In this document: in pieces, positions 35,093 through 43,085 of the stretch
Layout: each line of letters starts with the position of its first letter
Position numbering within the stretch: the stretch's first letter is position 1
NCBI GenBank assembly: GCA_963578605.1
Contig: CAUZEA010000044.1
Coordinates: 1 to 44,087, forward strand
DNA from: JAKVCB01 sp963578605
GTDB taxonomy: Bacteria; Planctomycetota; Planctomycetia; Pirellulales; Lacipirellulaceae
Length of the DNA: 44,087 bases
Direction of reading: 5' to 3'
Notes under the pieces: model-generated
Told to the model about the DNA's origin: nothing
The model's database searches: none
The model's input: the letters and a program-made list of their open reading frames with translations, nothing else
Position numbers and translations under genes: made by a program

Positions 35093-35464
35093 GTGCCTGT
35101 TGGTACCGGGTGCGGCGACTGTTGTTTTAACCGTTATGGCAACCATGCCCATTGGTCTCTGATTGTGCTTAGCTTCTTTATCTCCAGGCGTACCCGCTCT
35201 GTTGAGAGAAGCGGGTTGCTGTGGATTTGTGTTCTTTGGATTTCACCACTTGGTGTGAGCACGGCCGTATGGTTTAGTATTACGTGTTGGTCATTCATCG
35301 TTTATGGGGTAGACCTGGTGCAGAAAGCTGTCCGCAGTTTGCTTTACCTTCCGGGGGTACTCGGAATGAGTTTTGGTGGGGCGGTGGCGATTTGGCGTGC
35401 AGGGCGGCCATTGGCGCAAACTCCCGACACGTCTCAACCACGTCTCAACCTTGACCAGCCATAA
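35093..35464 (+). CDS. small hypothetical membrane protein
   Basis: A 123-residue frame from GTG 35093 contains three hydrophobic segments: HWSLIVLSFFISRR, GLLWICVLWISPLGVSTAVWF with SITCWSFIVYGVDL, and LLYLPGVLGMSFGGAVAIW. An N-terminal CGDCC cluster is present. It ends with a polar tail 44 bp before the ABC ATPase gene. No family recognised. Start is uncertain (GTG 35164 in frame is an alternative). It could be a membrane subunit of the following transporter or unrelated. Confidence 0.5.
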   Translation: MPVGTGCGDCCFNRYGNHAHWSLIVLSFFISRRTRSVERSGLLWICVLWISPLGVSTAVWFSITCWSFIVYGVDLVQKAVRSLLYLPGVLGMSFGGAVAIWRAGRPLAQTPDTSQPRLNLDQP

Positions 35465-35508
35465 ACTAAACACTCGTACCTGCTGGCACGGCAGATCAAA
35501 ATCACATT

Positions 35509-36177
35509 ATGATTCACGTTCAGGACCTGGAATTTCGATATCCGGCTGGCTCTTTCTTGTTATCGATCCCTGACCTGAAGATCGCAGCCGGACAACACTC
35601 CGCGATTACCGGTGAAAGCGGTTGTGGAAAGACCACTTTACTACGAGTGATTAGTGGTATGGAGATGGCCTCTGCGGGTTCTGTTGCTGTGGACGGGCAG
35701 GAGATCAGTAAGTGTGGTGATCGCGAATTGCGGTCCCTCAGGAACCAAAAAATCGGTCACGTATTCCAGGATTTCAGGCTCATTGATTACCTCTCGATTC
35801 GCGATAATATCCTGCTACCGATTACGTTGTCCTGCGACCCGGTTGTCGAAGGTCATGGGTCCTGGCTTGAAGAACTCTGTCAGGCAATTGGAATTCACCA
35901 GTTGCCCAACCACGCAGTTGCCAGGTTGTCGCGAGGTGAACTCCAACGAGTGGCCGTCTGCCGTGCACTGATCAGGCAACCACCCTATCTCTTCGTCGAC
36001 GAGCCAACAGCCAGTCTCGACCCGGAAAATAGTGAACGTGTGTGGGACTTGCTTTTCAGCCAGGCTGATCGTATTGGCTCGACGATTGTTGCTGTAACTC
36101 ATGAGCAGTCATCACTAGAACGGTTTGATCAGGTGATTCCTTTTGCAGAACTCGTTGCAGGAGGAAAGTATGGCTGA
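35509..36177 (+). CDS. ABC transporter ATP-binding protein (LolD/MacB type)
   Basis: This 222-residue ATPase has Walker A GESGCGKTT, Q-loop HVFQDFRLIDYL, ABC signature LSRGELQRVAV, Walker B YLFVDEPTASLD and the H-loop in AVTHEQSSL. The size and sequence match the small MacB/LolD/FtsE class that works with FtsX-like permeases. Its stop overlaps the permease start by eight bases, showing translational coupling. No dedicated SD was seen for the ATG. In this class ATP hydrolysis drives lipoprotein or substrate extraction from the inner membrane, or mechanotransmission to periplasmic partners. Confidence 0.95.
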   Translation: MIHVQDLEFRYPAGSFLLSIPDLKIAAGQHSAITGESGCGKTTLLRVISGMEMASAGSVAVDGQEISKCGDRELRSLRNQKIGHVFQDFRLIDYLSIRDNILLPITLSCDPVVEGHGSWLEELCQAIGIHQLPNHAVARLSRGELQRVAVCRALIRQPPYLFVDEPTASLDPENSERVWDLLFSQADRIGSTIVAVTHEQSSLERFDQVIPFAELVAGGKYG

Positions 36178-37327
36178 TTTGTTCAGGCTGGCCCGATCCT
36201 ATCTGCAGTCGCGACCGTTACTGTCGACCACGCTAATTCTGGCGGCTGCAGTTTCAATCGCCTTGCCGGTGGTAACCAACCACGTCGTGTCGCAATACGA
36301 AAAGCAACTGGCATTGCGGAGTGAAAATCCTCCGTTGTTGGTTGGTGCACGTGGTAGTCGTTATGACCTGGTGTTAAAGACACTCTATTTTTTAGGGGAT
36401 ATCGATCGCCAAATTGTGTATGGCGATTACCAGGATCTTGCCGAGGCGAACGACCTGTTGTGTGTTCCGTTACACGTGATTCATACGGCCAGTCGCGGAG
36501 AAATGCCCGTGGTCGGTACCACCAGTGAATACTTCAGCACGCGCAACATTCCCATCGCAGTTGGTCAACCATTTGCACAGATTGGACATTGCGTGGTTGG
36601 AAGTAATGTTGGCAACGTGGGGGACCGCATAAAGACAGATCGCCTCAATCCCTTTGATCTCAATGCCCCATCTTCCGTATCGCTTGCAGTCGTTGGCGTT
36701 CTTGCGCCGACCAACAGCCCGGATGACGACGCCGTATTTGTTTCGCTCGAGACAGCCTGGCTGCTGGACGGTTACGGACATGGCCATACCGACGATGATA
36801 CCGGTACGGCGGTAGACCAGTCATCGGTTTTGGCAGATTCAACCGATGGGCATCGCCCGGCAGATCCGGTCACGGTGATCGATGATTTGAATCGCCACCA
36901 GATTCATTTCCATGGTAAACGCGATCAATACAAACTCTCAGCGGTCTCGGTGTGGCCTCAAACTCAAAAGGCTGGCGTTTTAGCAGAAGGGAGGTATTTG
37001 GAGCACCCTGCGCTGCAAATGCTTGTGCCCGGTACCGAGTTTCAAACGCTGATTGAGTATGTATTTCGAATTAAGAGTGTACTCGACACGGTATTCATCG
37101 TGATGCTTGTCCTGACTTGTGTATTGATTACCGTCATTGGGATTCAGACAGTTCACCTTCGAAGTGAGCACCTTCGAACGATGAAGATGCTTGGCTGCGC
37201 CAGGTCCAGGGTGGTTTCACTCCTTTGTGTGGAATGTAGCCTTCTGCTGTGTGGAGTGCTTGTTGCAGCGGCTGGTATGTCTCTGGTGCTGATCGTCCTT
37301 TCTCCATCACTGGTGACGTTGTTCTGA
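36170..37327 (+). CDS. FtsX-like permease subunit (MacB family), short form
   Basis: This 385-residue protein starts at ATG 36170, preceded by AGGAGG and overlapping the ATPase gene. TM1 lies at about residues 18-38 (STTLILAAAVSIALPVV), followed by a ~260-residue periplasmic domain. TM2 is VFIVMLVLTCVLITVIG, the coupling helix EHLRTMKMLGCARSRVV, and then one long hydrophobic run ending LSPSLVTLF. FtsX domains normally have four helices; here the chain stops after the third, so the last helix seems absent. Whether this is natural or a truncation cannot be decided without relatives. It would pair with the ATPase to move a substrate through the inner membrane. Confidence 0.8.
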   Translation: MADLFRLARSYLQSRPLLSTTLILAAAVSIALPVVTNHVVSQYEKQLALRSENPPLLVGARGSRYDLVLKTLYFLGDIDRQIVYGDYQDLAEANDLLCVPLHVIHTASRGEMPVVGTTSEYFSTRNIPIAVGQPFAQIGHCVVGSNVGNVGDRIKTDRLNPFDLNAPSSVSLAVVGVLAPTNSPDDDAVFVSLETAWLLDGYGHGHTDDDTGTAVDQSSVLADSTDGHRPADPVTVIDDLNRHQIHFHGKRDQYKLSAVSVWPQTQKAGVLAEGRYLEHPALQMLVPGTEFQTLIEYVFRIKSVLDTVFIVMLVLTCVLITVIGIQTVHLRSEHLRTMKMLGCARSRVVSLLCVECSLLLCGVLVAAAGMSLVLIVLSPSLVTLF

Positions 37328-37443
37328 GACGTAGAATCCACATCCCGCTGCCACCGAAATGGTGTAAAATCGAGGGGATGCCGGGTAGTTTGCATGGTCA
37401 ACCAACTTCCTCTTGTAGGTTCTGAATAAGGGTGGGATTTGTC

Positions 37444-39366
37444 ATGAAACCTGGATTTGTTTTATGGGGACTGGTCTGCGTGATCACAAGCTCAGTGACC
37501 CAGGTCGAAACTTCCGGCGTCTCGATCGAAATTACCAAGGGGCCGGTAAATAGTGTCGTAGTCCGGGGTGAGAGCCGGGCGGCGGCCATCTACGGGGCGC
37601 AAGAAGCGGCGGCTCCAGAATTGGATTGGGTGTTGCTTGCCCATCACCGTCGCGATGTGGTTTGGGCAGCCCGTCCGTTGGTCGAGGCCGGTGTCAAGGC
37701 AGTCGCGCCGGAAGCGGAACGGGAACTGATTGAATCACCAGAGACATTTTGGGAAGCCTTTAAGGTCAGCCGTTTTCACGACTACCAGCAGCAATCGACC
37801 AAGATTCTTGAAAAATCGCTGGCTGTGAATCGCTGGGTTAAGGGTGGAGATCAGATTGACCTGGGAGGAGTGACGCTCACGACAATCGAAACTCCGGGGT
37901 TTACACGTGGTAGTGTTTCCTATGCTACCCAGATCGATGAAAAAAAATATGTTTTCACAGGAGACTTGATCGCGGGTGTCGGAAAAGTACTCGATATCTA
38001 CAGCTTTCAGGACGCGATTCCCGAAGCCAACGTGGGAGGCTATCACGGTTATGGTGGTCGATTTTCTGCACTGCTGGCCAGCATCGAAAAAGTCAAGGCA
38101 CTCCAGCCAGACGTGTTGGTTCCGGCTCGTGGAGAGATTATGACCAATCCGCAACTGGCCTTGGAGAGCCTGGCCGACCGTATCCGGGCCCTGTACCGCT
38201 CCTACCTCTCGACCAGTGCCTTGAACTGGTATTTCAAGGAAGAACACATGGCCATTTGTGCCAGGAGAGTTCTGGGAGAAAGCGCCGACTTCTCCTGGAT
38301 GGCCTACAGTGCCTACGACGATACGCCTGATTGGATTTGGGTGAAAGGGACCAGTCGGTTGATTATTTCAGAAACGGGACATAGCCTTCTGATCGATTGT
38401 GGTACCACCGGCGTCATTGAGGGTGTCAAAGATTTGATCAACCTCGGAGTGATTGACAAGGTCGATGGAATCTTTGTAACCCACTATCACGATGATCATA
38501 CCAATGCGGTACAAGCCGCCGCAGAAGTGTTTGAGTGTCCTGTTTATGCCGTGGAAAATTACGTCGACATTCTTCAGAATCCGGGCAATTACCACATGCC
38601 CTGCTTGCATCACACACCCATCAAAGAAATCGTTGCGAAACAACATGGAGACAAGCTGCCTTTTCACGAATTTACGCTGACCTTTCGAAGTTTCCCGGGG
38701 CAGACGTTCTATCATGGAGCTTTGCTGGCAGAACAACCTGGTCAAACACCAGTGTTTTTCATTGGCGATGCATTTTCGCCTTCCGGTATGGACGATTATT
38801 GTGTGCTGAACCGTAACCTGATGCACAACGATGATGGCTTGCTGAACTGTTTGCGCCAGATCCGTGAACTGGGAGAAAATTATTGGTTGATCAACGAACA
38901 CATTTTTCACGTGTTCCGATTTTCAAAGAACGAACTGGCGACCCTTGAGTCAGGGTTTCGTGAACGTGCTGCGATTGTCCGTTCACTGAGCCTGTGGGAT
39001 GACGAGAACTATGCGGTTGATGAACAGTGGGCCTGTTTATATCCCTACGGGGTGGAAGCAAGGCCAGAAGCTGTTCAGCCGTTCCAGGTCAAGTTGACCA
39101 ATCACTCGCCAAAACCAAGAGACTACCGGGTCACCTTCCGTCTGCCCGAAGGAGCCCAATTCGTGTCAGCGACCAAAGACTTATCCATAGTCGCACACGA
39201 CGTACCTCCCGGAGCTCTGGCCAGCGTACAAGTGATGATCAAGTTGCCGGCGAAACCAGGGAATTACCTGATCAGGGTCGATGTTCAATCAGACGGTATT
39301 GATGTGCGAGACTGGGTGGAGTCTTTCGTAATGATTGATCCCAGTGAAACAAATGAACCGAAGTAG
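37444..39366 (+). CDS. exported protein with two metallo-beta-lactamase domains
   Basis: This 640-residue protein has a likely signal peptide (MKPGFVLWGLVCVITSSVTQ). It contains two tandem MBL-fold domains. In the first, the HxHxDH equivalent is HHRRDV (residues 67-72), and later ligands are also altered (TPGFTRGS, VPARGE), so it probably binds no metal. In the second, VTHYHDDHTN gives the full HxHxDH (His347 onward), followed by YHG, FIGDAF and NEH. A C-terminal beta-sandwich follows (QPFQVKLTNHSPKPRDYRVT). An active hydrolase domain fused to a pseudo-domain is the clearest reading. It lies 116 bp after the permease and overlaps the next gene by 14 bases. Confidence 0.85.
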   Translation: MKPGFVLWGLVCVITSSVTQVETSGVSIEITKGPVNSVVVRGESRAAAIYGAQEAAAPELDWVLLAHHRRDVVWAARPLVEAGVKAVAPEAERELIESPETFWEAFKVSRFHDYQQQSTKILEKSLAVNRWVKGGDQIDLGGVTLTTIETPGFTRGSVSYATQIDEKKYVFTGDLIAGVGKVLDIYSFQDAIPEANVGGYHGYGGRFSALLASIEKVKALQPDVLVPARGEIMTNPQLALESLADRIRALYRSYLSTSALNWYFKEEHMAICARRVLGESADFSWMAYSAYDDTPDWIWVKGTSRLIISETGHSLLIDCGTTGVIEGVKDLINLGVIDKVDGIFVTHYHDDHTNAVQAAAEVFECPVYAVENYVDILQNPGNYHMPCLHHTPIKEIVAKQHGDKLPFHEFTLTFRSFPGQTFYHGALLAEQPGQTPVFFIGDAFSPSGMDDYCVLNRNLMHNDDGLLNCLRQIRELGENYWLINEHIFHVFRFSKNELATLESGFRERAAIVRSLSLWDDENYAVDEQWACLYPYGVEARPEAVQPFQVKLTNHSPKPRDYRVTFRLPEGAQFVSATKDLSIVAHDVPPGALASVQVMIKLPAKPGNYLIRVDVQSDGIDVRDWVESFVMIDPSETNEPK

Positions 39367-40954
39367 CCCTATTCCGAAAATTGCCAGTTCTTTGCTGCTG
39401 TTGACGGGCACGTTTGCCTGCAACCTCAAGGCAGTTGCACATCCAATCTCGTTAACCGATGTCATCTTCGATGTCCGGGAAGATCATGTTCGGGTTCGAT
39501 TGGGTATGGCCGTTGAAGATCTTGTCCTCCATTATGAATTGAAAGCCAACAAGCAGTATCGTATTGAGAGCGACACGTTGAAAGAAGCTGCGCGCAAGTA
39601 CCAGGATTTTCTCGAGACGCGTTTGCAGTTGCGAAGTGTGGATGGAGAGTTACTGACTTCTGAATTCCAGGGATCGAATTTGTCGCAGTTGCCTGACGAT
39701 GGTGTGCTACAAACCGAACTCAAGGAGCGGTGGCTCACCTACCGCTGGAAATTCCATACGCCGGCGAAACTGCAGTTCATTACGATTCGACAGGACTTTG
39801 GTGATTCGCAGCCGGCATCGATGGACTGCCTGCTGTTGCACAATGGATTTTTGGCAGAGCGCACCCGCCAACTGGTATCTGGAGAGTCGTACACCCTTGA
39901 ATTGGATTGGGAGAATCCGCCCACGAAACGTCCCAATTTCACGGCGATCAAGGCAAACAAAGATAAGCAGTTGCGCCAGCGTTTGGGAATTTCCAGTTAC
40001 AGTGCGCTCTATTCGTTCCTCTACATCACACCCAGGGAGGTTCGGCACGAGGTCTTGATTCCCATGCTCACCTTGGAACGCTGGGTCCCGATCGAGCGCA
40101 AAGATCCCGACTTTGTTGAGGTGGACGAACAAAAGGCTGCTGCGGTGAAGTTGGCAGAATTCTTTTGCAGCAATAACGAAGTTATGATTAACGGCGACCG
40201 CGTGGAAGCACATCTCGATCGATTAAGCTTCTTTGGTCTCGATATTCGTGACTTTGCGCTAAACGCACCTCCCCGCAGAATGGGTGTGTACCAGGCTCGC
40301 GTGGGAGTGATCTTGTCGTACCGCCCGAAATCCCCGGTTCGTGATCTCAAACTTCGGTGGGAGACTTACAACAAATTTGCGCCCCTGCTCAAATCAATGG
40401 TCTTCGTAAAGGACAAGCAGCCGTTTGACCACATCTTTATTAGAGATACCCCGCTCTTTGAGATGGAACTTCAACCTGGAAACGTGGAGCGGCCAGCGCC
40501 AGTTCGAGTTGGCTTGAACTCACCCCAGTTAAGTCCGGAGTTGGCCAGCACGGTTGCTGCCGAAGTCCTGTCACACGTATTCAAAGCCATGAACGGTGCT
40601 TCTGACTCCCAGGTGTATGACCACCTGAGCGTTGTTGTGGGCGATTCTCTCATTCGCGACGTGTTTCTTCAAATAAAACGGGCGCTCATTGTCGCCGAAC
40701 AAGGAGGGGCTCTGCTTTGGGTACGTGATGTAACCGTGAGTGATGCCAGCGCGTCACACTCGGAGGGGCGCGTCACGATCGACGGCACCTGGGAAGTTGT
40801 CGGGTCAGTGGAACATTGGGGACACCTTCACACGCGCACAGACAAGTACCAAGGGACGATCGTTCTGGTTCCTGAACGTGACGGCTGGAAGTTGACACAG
40901 TTCACGGTACTGGACCAAAGCCAGAAGTCTCTTGAAACGTCGCTGCGCTACTGA
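39353..40954 (+). CDS. exported protein with C-terminal NTF2-like domain
   Basis: This 533-residue protein starts at ATG 39353, inside the end of the MBL gene (14-base overlap). It has a signal peptide (IASSLLLLTGTFACNLKAVA). The region after cleavage (HPISLTDVIFDVREDHVRVR) resembles the extracytoplasmic start of HupE/UreJ-type proteins, but no membrane module follows. The last ~140 residues contain YDHLSVVVGDSLIRDVFLQI, ALIVAEQGGALLWVRDV and SVEHWGHLHTRTDKY, a compact NTF2-like/SnoaL-like pattern. Family named only by resemblance. Coupling to the MBL gene suggests joint work in the periplasm with the ABC transporter. Confidence 0.7.
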   Translation: MNRSSPIPKIASSLLLLTGTFACNLKAVAHPISLTDVIFDVREDHVRVRLGMAVEDLVLHYELKANKQYRIESDTLKEAARKYQDFLETRLQLRSVDGELLTSEFQGSNLSQLPDDGVLQTELKERWLTYRWKFHTPAKLQFITIRQDFGDSQPASMDCLLLHNGFLAERTRQLVSGESYTLELDWENPPTKRPNFTAIKANKDKQLRQRLGISSYSALYSFLYITPREVRHEVLIPMLTLERWVPIERKDPDFVEVDEQKAAAVKLAEFFCSNNEVMINGDRVEAHLDRLSFFGLDIRDFALNAPPRRMGVYQARVGVILSYRPKSPVRDLKLRWETYNKFAPLLKSMVFVKDKQPFDHIFIRDTPLFEMELQPGNVERPAPVRVGLNSPQLSPELASTVAAEVLSHVFKAMNGASDSQVYDHLSVVVGDSLIRDVFLQIKRALIVAEQGGALLWVRDVTVSDASASHSEGRVTIDGTWEVVGSVEHWGHLHTRTDKYQGTIVLVPERDGWKLTQFTVLDQSQKSLETSLRY

Positions 40955-41016
40955 ATGGTTCTGAAGATCGGGGTCATCCCAGGGGATGGTTGCTGTGGTC
41001 ACACGATGCACCAATC

Positions 41017-41048
41017 CCATGTTTGGAGTGGGTGAAACCGAAACATGG
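41017..41048. terminator. hairpin between convergent genes
   Basis: CCATGTTT (41017-41024) pairs with AAACATGG (41041-41048). It lies between the stop of the exported protein at 40954 and the stop of crcB at 41068, where a bidirectional terminator would be expected. The T-run is poor, so the assignment is tentative. Confidence 0.4.
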
Positions 41049-41067
41049 CAGCCGTTGAGACTTGATA

Positions 41068-41580
41068 TCAATGGCGGGGTACCAACTTTTCGCCAACGTG
41101 AAATCCGCCAATGACCGCGGCCAGCCCCAAGAGGAGCGTGCCGAAACCGTTGACCAGCGCCCACCACCATGTGCCTGCCTGGATGAGGTTCAATGAGAGC
41201 AGGCTGAAGAGGCTAAAGGTGGTCGTCCCACCGAGGAAGCCCGTGATGACAAATGCGGTGAGAAGTTTTTGGTGCAAGTCGAACTGAAACTGCTCGACCG
41301 GGGGAATCGTCGGGTCACCGTCCGGCCACCAGGTCCGGTCCTCGAATCGTCGCGAAAACGGGACCTGACATAGTCGGCTTTTTCCGTTTCTTTGCAGCGT
41401 ACCCTCGATTGACACGAAGACCACACCAATCAGAAAGCTACCCAACACGTTGACGATCATCACGGCAACGAACGAGGGCCAGCCGACAAACCCATGGACG
41501 AGTTCGACAATCAGGTGTCGGAAAGCGGCGCCCAGGCCACCTCCGCATCCTACACACAACACAATCATGAATTTTTCCAT
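41068..41580 (-). CDS. crcB: CrcB/FluC fluoride channel, second copy
   Basis: This 170-residue protein has four membrane helices. Family marks: GCGGGLGAAFRHLIVE at the N-terminus, NVLGSFLIG in TM2 and LGGTTTFSLFSLLSL in TM3. FluC proteins are dual-topology or paired-antiparallel channels that expel fluoride. This copy carries a ~35-residue hydrophilic insert (FSRRFEDRTWWPDGDP region) between TM2 and TM3, unlike the first copy. It lies 25 bp downstream of the 143-residue paralogue on the same strand. The pair likely forms a heterodimer, as in species with two adjacent crcB genes. ATG 41580 was chosen because helix 1 starts directly after it. Confidence 0.9.
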   Translation of the reverse strand: MEKFMIVLCVGCGGGLGAAFRHLIVELVHGFVGWPSFVAVMIVNVLGSFLIGVVFVSIEGTLQRNGKSRLCQVPFSRRFEDRTWWPDGDPTIPPVEQFQFDLHQKLLTAFVITGFLGGTTTFSLFSLLSLNLIQAGTWWWALVNGFGTLLLGLAAVIGGFHVGEKLVPRH

Positions 41581-41605
41581 ACCAATATTCTCTGGGGGGG
41601 TCGCA

Positions 41606-42037
41606 TCAAGCGAAGACCATTTGGGACAATGACCATCCTGCCCAAACCGCCAGGAATGCACCGACGAGTGAGCCAAGCATATTAAGGGCCAGTTGCACGT
41701 ACTTGCCGTGAACGAGGAAGTAGTTATCGAGGGAGAAACTGCTGAAAGTGGTATAAGCGCCGCAGAAGCCAACCGCCATGATGGCAAGCCCTTCCTGCAG
41801 GGGTCTCGTGTGGAGTTCCAGCGAAAGACGCCCGAGGTGTTGCAGATCCGTAGTTTTCTGTAGCAGGCTTGCCATGGCCAGGCCAATCAAAAAACTTCCC
41901 ACGATGTTGACGAAAAAAATGCTCACCCAACCTGGAAGTTTCGTCCAGCGAATGACGAGTTCCTGGGTGAAGTATCGACAAACGGCTCCGAGTGCCCCAC
42001 CGAACATGATGCATAAAAACGAGACAAAGGTAGTCAT
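41606..42037 (-). CDS. crcB: CrcB/FluC fluoride channel, first copy
   Basis: This 143-residue protein has the classic CrcB length and motifs: FGGALGAVCRYFTQELVIRW, NIVGSFLIGLAM, and GAYTTFSSFSLDN with the Phe/Ser residues that line the fluoride pore. The C-terminal helix ends LAVWAGWSLSQMVFA. It forms a two-gene operon with the 170-residue paralogue downstream. No fluoride-riboswitch-like sequence could be recognised in the ~90 bases upstream, so control may be different or simply constitutive. Confidence 0.93.
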   Translation of the reverse strand: MTTFVSFLCIMFGGALGAVCRYFTQELVIRWTKLPGWVSIFFVNIVGSFLIGLAMASLLQKTTDLQHLGRLSLELHTRPLQEGLAIMAVGFCGAYTTFSSFSLDNYFLVHGKYVQLALNMLGSLVGAFLAVWAGWSLSQMVFA

Positions 42038-42700
42038 GGGGTATTTGCTTCAGGGGGGTCGAGGAAAAGTCGCGATCAGTGGTTGTTAACACGCAAAATA
42101 CGTCGACACGATGGTCAGTGTAACGACTGGCTGCCAGTCGACTCAGTCTGATTGGACCGGGATTGTGATCAACCAGTGGGATCATCGTCCATCCCCGGGT
42201 GGCCATTTTCCGACTGGCCCCACCGAGATCTTCCCTCCCGATGAGCAACCACCGGCGATTGTAATCAAATTACCCGTTGATTTGGAAGATAGCACTGCCA
42301 CAAAGTATCGGCCCGGTAATCAACCACACAGGCAGGGTACTAAACCTACTAAACCAGCCACCCAACATTCTGAGGCGTGAAAATGTTGTCTGTTTGTAAA
42401 TACCGCTCGCAGAGAGTTGCCAAACAAGTTGGCCACGCCCCGACTTCAAGTGAGCAGCACCGACGGGAAGCCCCGTCTTCACTCGATACGATACCGATCC
42501 AGGTTCGATAGGCCCTGTCGCAACCCAGCTTATTTGCATTGCCGGGAAATTCGTCGACAATTCACGTGTCGTTCAAACGAAACCACACGTTCGTGACGTA
42601 CTTTGTGACAGATTGCCGCTGCGACATGTGTTGGGCGAACCGGTCCATGAATGATGAACCGAACAAATCACAAATTTCTCGAAAGCGATTACAGTAGGGG
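42038..42700. other. no confident gene
   Basis: An 89-codon plus frame from ATG 42111 (VTTGCQSTQSDWTG onward, Pro-rich) and a 96-codon minus frame at 42270-42560 were considered. Neither has a signal peptide, family motif or good ribosome-binding site. Either could be real, but neither is supported. Confidence 0.4.
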
Positions 42701-42868
42701 CTGCCACTCCTGTTTGCTTTTGTCACCTTCTTCTCATTTGCGTTTACCTACCCTCAGTTTGTCTGTGGCTCATTTGCGCTGTTCATCGGGACGACCATCA
42801 CGCTGTTTGTTTATTATCCCGTCGCTCGAATTACGACTTGGACTTATAGCTGGTGGAACAAAAATTAG
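42701..42868 (+). pseudogene. orphan two-helix membrane fragment without start codon
   Basis: A 55-codon open frame reads LPLLFAFVTFFSFAFTYPQF, then a second helix (GSFALFIGTTITLFVYYPVA) and ends TWTYSWWNKN before TAG. The hydrophobic pattern and aromatic belt look like a true small membrane protein. A TAG lies just before it and the first codon is CTG, with no ATG, GTG or TTG in frame. Either it is translated from a non-standard start or it is a 3' remnant. Confidence 0.4.
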
Positions 42869-43085
42869 GCCGACTGCCCAGCCGACCTTGGAGGGATGCC
42901 CCACAACCGGTGGCGGCCGCGCCCTGCTGCGGGGCTTTGTCCATGGTTCAAACCTCTATTTCTTGATAAAATCGGTAGTTGTCCAAATACTTTTGTGGTC
43001 ACTACGATCGGCGCCGGGTATGCCAACAGTTAGCGTTTTTTGCTTTTGATGCATTCGTGGTTTCTACCTGCAAGAAAGCTCACCA

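Noticed and set aside
37444..40954. Quinoprotein-relay (PQQ-associated) MBL/ABC cluster
   Set aside because: No PQQ dehydrogenase, cytochrome c or PQQ-linked ABC marker is present, and the ATPase is of the LolD/MacB type.
35093..40954. Antiphage defence system
   Set aside because: No nuclease, toxin, TIR, helicase or sensor domain lies in the operon; exported proteins with an FtsX-type transporter point to envelope work.
42111..42380. 89-residue plus-strand frame with a CQST motif as a lipoprotein
   Set aside because: The stretch before Cys is too short and polar for a lipoprotein signal; no homology recognised.
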